Of a stretch of DNA of 64,000 bases, positions 60,741-64,000 are shown piece after piece. The notes under the pieces are model-generated. The model ran no database searches, was not told the DNA's origin, and worked only from the letters and a program-made list of their open reading frames with translations. The DNA comes from Rahnella victoriana (GTDB taxonomy: Bacteria; Pseudomonadota; Gammaproteobacteria; Enterobacterales; Enterobacteriaceae), in contig NZ_SJOJ01000003.1 in NCBI RefSeq assembly GCF_004330295.1, positions 211,828 through 275,827 of the forward strand, in the 5' to 3' direction. The stretch's first letter is position 1. Each line of letters begins with the position of its first letter. A program made the position numbers and the translations under genes.

Positions 60741-61439
60741 ATGAAAACCTTAGGGCTGATTGGCGGCATGAGCTGGGAATCCACCGTGCCGTATTACCGC
60801 ATGATCAACGAACACGTGAAACAGCAACTGGGCGGATTGCATTCGGCCAAACTGTTCCTCTATAGCGTTGATTTTTATGAGATCGAAAAGCTGCAAATGG
60901 CGGGCGACTGGCAGCAGGCCGGTGAAATCCTCGGCAATGCGGCGAATTCACTGGCGCGGGCGGGCGCGGACGTGATTGTGGTGTGCACCAACACCATGCA
61001 TAAAGTGGCGGACGATATTGAGCGTATCGGCGGCCTGCCGTTGCTGCATATCGCCGATGCGACGGCAGAAAAAATCACCGGCCAGGGGCTGCGTAAAATC
61101 GGTCTGCTCGGCACACGTTTCACCATGGAACAGGATTTCTATCGCGGCCGTCTGCAGGAAAAACATCAGATTGATGTGGTGACGCCGGATGACGCCGACC
61201 GCGCGATTGTGCACCGCATTATTTACGACGAGCTGTGTCTGGGTATCATCAGAGATGCGTCACGCGACGAATATCGCCGGATCATTGGCACGCTGGAAGC
61301 GCAGGGCGTGGAAGGCATTATTCTGGGCTGTACTGAAATTACCCTGCTGGTGGGCGCAGAAGATGCGAAAGTGCCGGTTTTCGACACCACCGCCATTCAT
61401 GCGCTGGCGGCGGCGGAATTTGCACTTACGCAGGATTAA
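60741..61439 (+). CDS. ygeA: Aspartate/glutamate racemase family protein YgeA-like
   Basis: 232 residues from [19 protein letters not shown] (60741); a GTG two codons earlier is possible. The two catalytic cysteines are in VVCTNTMHK (Cys82) and [10 protein letters not shown] (Cys197), both present, so both proton directions should work. E. coli YgeA (230) racemises several amino acids, best homoserine. The stop overlaps the stop of convergent yfeO by four bases. Confidence 0.9.
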   Translation: MKTLGLIGGMSWESTVPYYRMINEHVKQQLGGLHSAKLFLYSVDFYEIEKLQMAGDWQQAGEILGNAANSLARAGADVIVVCTNTMHKVADDIERIGGLPLLHIADATAEKITGQGLRKIGLLGTRFTMEQDFYRGRLQEKHQIDVVTPDDADRAIVHRIIYDELCLGIIRDASRDEYRRIIGTLEAQGVEGIILGCTEITLLVGAEDAKVPVFDTTAIHALAAAEFALTQD

Positions 61440-62698
61440 TCCTCTTCCGGATCCTGACGGACAAGCCGCTGTTTTGCGACCTGCATCAGCGGCTTACCGG
61501 CCAGCATTAACCACGCGGGCAGCATCACGATGCACAGCAGCGGCAATAATTTCAGTCCCGGTACCACGGCCGCGGCCATAAACAAACTGAGCCAGCCGTC
61601 GCGTGTGACCACCAGCACCATGCCCATCACCGCGCAGGAAACGGTCACCGCCGCCGGGACATCCGGCGCGTACTGATGCAGCATCAGACCGAGTGACACG
61701 CCGACAAACACCGCCGGGAAAATACGCCCGCCGCGAAAACCACAGGCTGCCGCCACCACTAACGCGCCGAGCTTGGTCAGGGTGATCGCCAGCAGCGGTC
61801 CCATGGCGAACAGCTGATTGGAATGCGCCAGTTCCTTCATTTCATCCAGCCCTTTAAACAGGGTGATTTCCCCGCCGGTCAGCGCCAGCAAACCCAGCAC
61901 AAAGCCGCCAATCCCCAGCCGCAGCATCGGGTTATGGATGCTGTTAAACAGCCGGTGAACATGCGGGAACAGCCAGACGGCAATCATCCCCAGCGCGATA
62001 GCAATCAGCACCACCACCGAGCCGCTGAAAATATCCATCAGGCTGGACGTGTCATAGGACGGAATGCTGAGCGAAAAATCCGGCTGGAAGAACTGATCAG
62101 TAGTAATGGCACCCGCGCCTGCCGCGAGCAGGGGGGCAAACAGACGATCCCATAACTGCACGTCTTTATTGGTGCCGAGGGTTTGTGAAAAAATCAGCGC
62201 CGCCGCCACCGGCGTACCGAACAACGCACCGATAGTGCCAGCCGCCGCCAGAATCACCCAGTCCGTCGTGGGCACCGCCGGCAGCAGGCGGGATCCTATC
62301 GCCGCCACCAGCGCAATATTAATCACCGTGATCGGATGTTCCGGCCCGAGGCTGACCCCGCCTGCCAGCCCGAGCATCAGCGCCAGCGCCAGCCCCGGTA
62401 ACGCATTGATGGCTACCGGCGCGCCAATCAGCGATTCCGTGGCAGGATCCGGTCCCGCGTGGCCTGGCATATACTTAATGACAGCGCCTACGGCGACACC
62501 GGTCAGCGTCAGCATAAACAGCGTCCAGCTGGCAGATTGCGTATCGACATGGAAAACGTCCGGGATGTGCTCCCAGAGAAGATTTTGCAGCGCACCGGAA
62601 AGCATCATGATCGTGACCAGAATCAGACTCGACATCACCCCGATAAGAATAGCGGGCAGGGCGAAAGCCAGCATGACTCTGGCGCGGGGATGAAACAT
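61436..62698 (-). CDS. yfeO: Voltage-gated chloride channel-like protein YfeO
   Basis: 420 residues from [16 protein letters not shown] (62698, AAGGA eight bases upstream); the frame is open 49 codons further. CLC-family: [21 protein letters not shown] (selectivity segment GxxxGPE), [21 protein letters not shown] and [26 protein letters not shown]. YfeO is a distant CLC member whose transport has not been shown directly. Next to glk as in E. coli. Confidence 0.93.
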   Translation of the reverse strand: MFHPRARVMLAFALPAILIGVMSSLILVTIMMLSGALQNLLWEHIPDVFHVDTQSASWTLFMLTLTGVAVGAVIKYMPGHAGPDPATESLIGAPVAINALPGLALALMLGLAGGVSLGPEHPITVINIALVAAIGSRLLPAVPTTDWVILAAAGTIGALFGTPVAAALIFSQTLGTNKDVQLWDRLFAPLLAAGAGAITTDQFFQPDFSLSIPSYDTSSLMDIFSGSVVVLIAIALGMIAVWLFPHVHRLFNSIHNPMLRLGIGGFVLGLLALTGGEITLFKGLDEMKELAHSNQLFAMGPLLAITLTKLGALVVAAACGFRGGRIFPAVFVGVSLGLMLHQYAPDVPAAVTVSCAVMGMVLVVTRDGWLSLFMAAAVVPGLKLLPLLCIVMLPAWLMLAGKPLMQVAKQRLVRQDPEED

Positions 62699-62898
62699 GC
62701 AAGAATTCCTTATCGTTATACTTACGAATAGCTTAGATGATTCTTGTTGCGTGCCACCGACATTATTTTGCGCAACGCGCCGCATAAATGTGCGTTGGTT
62801 CAAAACTGCATTGCAGCGTATAGCAATTACCGCTATTTTGCCCACACGAATTTGGCGCGGGTGCGCACTATAACGAATTTACTTTTGCGGAGAATAAC

Positions 62899-63864
62899 AT
62901 GACCAAATACTCCCTGGTGGGCGATGTTGGCGGCACCAACTGCCGTCTGGCGCTATGCGCGCTGGAAAGCGGCGAGATTTCTCAGTCTAAGACTTTTTCC
63001 GGGCTGGATTACGACAGCCTTGAAGCGGTCGTTCGTGAATACCTCGCGCAGCAGCATCAGGATGTTGAGGATGCATGTATTGCCATTGCCTGCCCGATCA
63101 CCGGCGACTGGGTGGCGATGACCAACCACACCTGGGCGTTTTCCATTGCCGAAATGAAGAAAAACCTCGGCCTGCAACATCTGGAAGTGATTAACGATTT
63201 CACTGCGGTATCGATGGCTATCCCGATGCTGAAAGAAGAAGATTTGTTGCAGTTCGGCGGCAAGAAAGCACAGGACGGCAAACCGGCGGTGATTTACGGC
63301 GCGGGTACCGGTCTGGGGGTGGCGCACTTAATCCATGCCAATAAGCAATGGATGAGCCTGCCGGGTGAAGGCGGTCATGTGGATTTCGCGCCAAACAGCG
63401 AAGAAGAAGACATCATTCTCGAGCAACTGCGTACCGAAATGGGCCACGTCTCCGCCGAGCGCATTCTCTCCGGTCCGGGGCTGGTGAATCTCTACCGTGC
63501 CATTGTGAAATCCGATAACCGCGAGCCGGAAAACTTCAAACCGAAAGATGTGACCGAACTGGCGCTGGCAGACGAAAACCTCGATTGCCGCCGCGCACTG
63601 TCACTGTTTTGCGTCATCATGGGCCGTTTCGGTGGCAATCTGGCGCTGAACATGGGCACCTTCGGCGGCGTCTATATCGCAGGCGGTATCGTTCCGCGTT
63701 TCCTCGAATTCTTCAAAGCCTCAGGCTTCCGCGCCGCGTTTGAAGACAAAGGGCGTTTTAAAGATTACCTGATGGATATTCCGGTATTCCTGATCACCCA
63801 CGATCAGCCGGGATTACTCGGTGCAGGGGCTTATCTGCGTCAGTCGATTGGTATGACGATCTAA
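62899..63864 (+). CDS. glk: Glucokinase
   Basis: 321 residues, same as E. coli Glk. ATP phosphate loop [15 protein letters not shown], substrate site [13 protein letters not shown] and [14 protein letters not shown] (catalytic Asp), [12 protein letters not shown], and [12 protein letters not shown]. Phosphorylates glucose entering by non-PTS routes. Divergent from yfeO. Followed by an interspersed repeat. Confidence 0.97.
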   Translation: MTKYSLVGDVGGTNCRLALCALESGEISQSKTFSGLDYDSLEAVVREYLAQQHQDVEDACIAIACPITGDWVAMTNHTWAFSIAEMKKNLGLQHLEVINDFTAVSMAIPMLKEEDLLQFGGKKAQDGKPAVIYGAGTGLGVAHLIHANKQWMSLPGEGGHVDFAPNSEEEDIILEQLRTEMGHVSAERILSGPGLVNLYRAIVKSDNREPENFKPKDVTELALADENLDCRRALSLFCVIMGRFGGNLALNMGTFGGVYIAGGIVPRFLEFFKASGFRAAFEDKGRFKDYLMDIPVFLITHDQPGLLGAGAYLRQSIGMTI

Positions 63865-63890
63865 AACTGTCCCTGAGAAGGTAACGCGAC

Positions 63891-64000
63891 CGGCTCCCTC
63901 CCCTGCGAAGGGGAGGGTTGGGGTGGGGTATTAAGGTCAAAATCAAGAAGTTAAAGTGTGATTTAACAAGGTTTAGCCCTTAAAACCCCCTCCCGACCTC
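63891..64000. repeat. Interspersed GC-rich palindromic repeat (REP-like), copy 2
   Basis: Hairpin CCCTCCCCT-gcga-AGGGGAGGG (63896-63917) and GGTGGGGTATTAA, then about 45 AT-rich bases, then TTAAAACCCCCTCCCGACCTC, whose reverse complement matches the tail of copy 1 (13327-13347) at 19 of 21 positions. So here two units face each other; the second is cut by the window edge. Confidence 0.75.

Overview
The window is chromosomal DNA of a member of the Enterobacterales. Gene order is largely that of the E. coli yeg (mdtD-baeSR-yegPQS), tktB-talA-maeB, hemF-amiA-ypeA-yfeZYX, cysPTWAM, crr-ptsI-ptsH-cysK-cysZ-zipA-ligA, yfeH/yfeR, tRNA-gltX, nupC/mntH/ypeC and yfeO-glk blocks, but joined without the intervening E. 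coli genes and with extra genes inserted. Moderate GC, an ipdC gene, an eat-eutBC set and YPAL-like palindromic repeats point to the Yersiniaceae side of the order, plausibly Rahnella or a close relative. The genus is an inference from gene content only.

Layout. 1-3.6 kb: a sugar-acid catabolic operon (rspA-like dehydratase, rspB-like dehydrogenase, MFS carrier cut by the window edge). 3.6-13.1 kb: yegS, the small RNA CyaR, yegQ/trhP, yegP, baeR-baeS-mdtD (without mdtABC), an aldo/keto reductase, yegD. 13.4-19 kb: talA-tktB divergent from maeB. 19-26 kb: a nucleoside hydrolase, yaiI-hemF, amiA, ypeA, a ygiW gene with a PmrA/QseB-type box, yfeZ, yfeY, yfeX. 26.2-31 kb: the sulfate/thiosulfate operon cysPTWA with cysM. 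31.1-33.2 kb: a CpxR/CpxA-like two-component pair whose last gene ends inside a 106-bp palindrome. 33.4-36 kb: pts operon (ptsH-ptsI-crr). 36.4-43.9 kb: cysK, cysZ, zipA, ligA, ypeB, yfeH/yfeR. 44-45 kb: a FlxA-like coiled-coil gene with a good sigma-28 promoter and a nucleotidyltransferase-like gene. 45.2-48.9 kb: eat-eutB-eutC. 48.9-52.6 kb: a val-val-lys tRNA operon next to a tandem duplication containing a tRNA fragment, gltX, an FNT channel and two tRNA-Ala genes. 52.7-64 kb: nupC, mntH, ypeC, an aldo/keto reductase, ipdC, a LysR/PACE-efflux pair, an aspartate/glutamate racemase, yfeO, glk, and part of an interspersed repeat.

How the genes fit together. Much of the window is central carbon and sulfur physiology: sugar uptake and phosphorylation (pts, glk), non-oxidative pentose phosphate (tktB, talA), malate to pyruvate (maeB), sulfate uptake and cysteine synthesis (cysPTWAM, cysK, cysZ), with CyaR as a carbon-linked regulatory RNA. 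Envelope sensing is represented by BaeSR and the CpxRA-like pair. Accessory functions are ethanolamine use without microcompartment genes, indole-3-pyruvate decarboxylation, diamine-type efflux, and metal uptake (mntH) beside a His-rich exported protein.

I found no CRISPR array, prophage, toxin-antitoxin or defence island. The most interesting signals are small: regulatory sites, palindromes over start or stop codons, the tRNA-derived duplication, an orphan terminator that could end an unannotated RNA, and the inserted two-component system.
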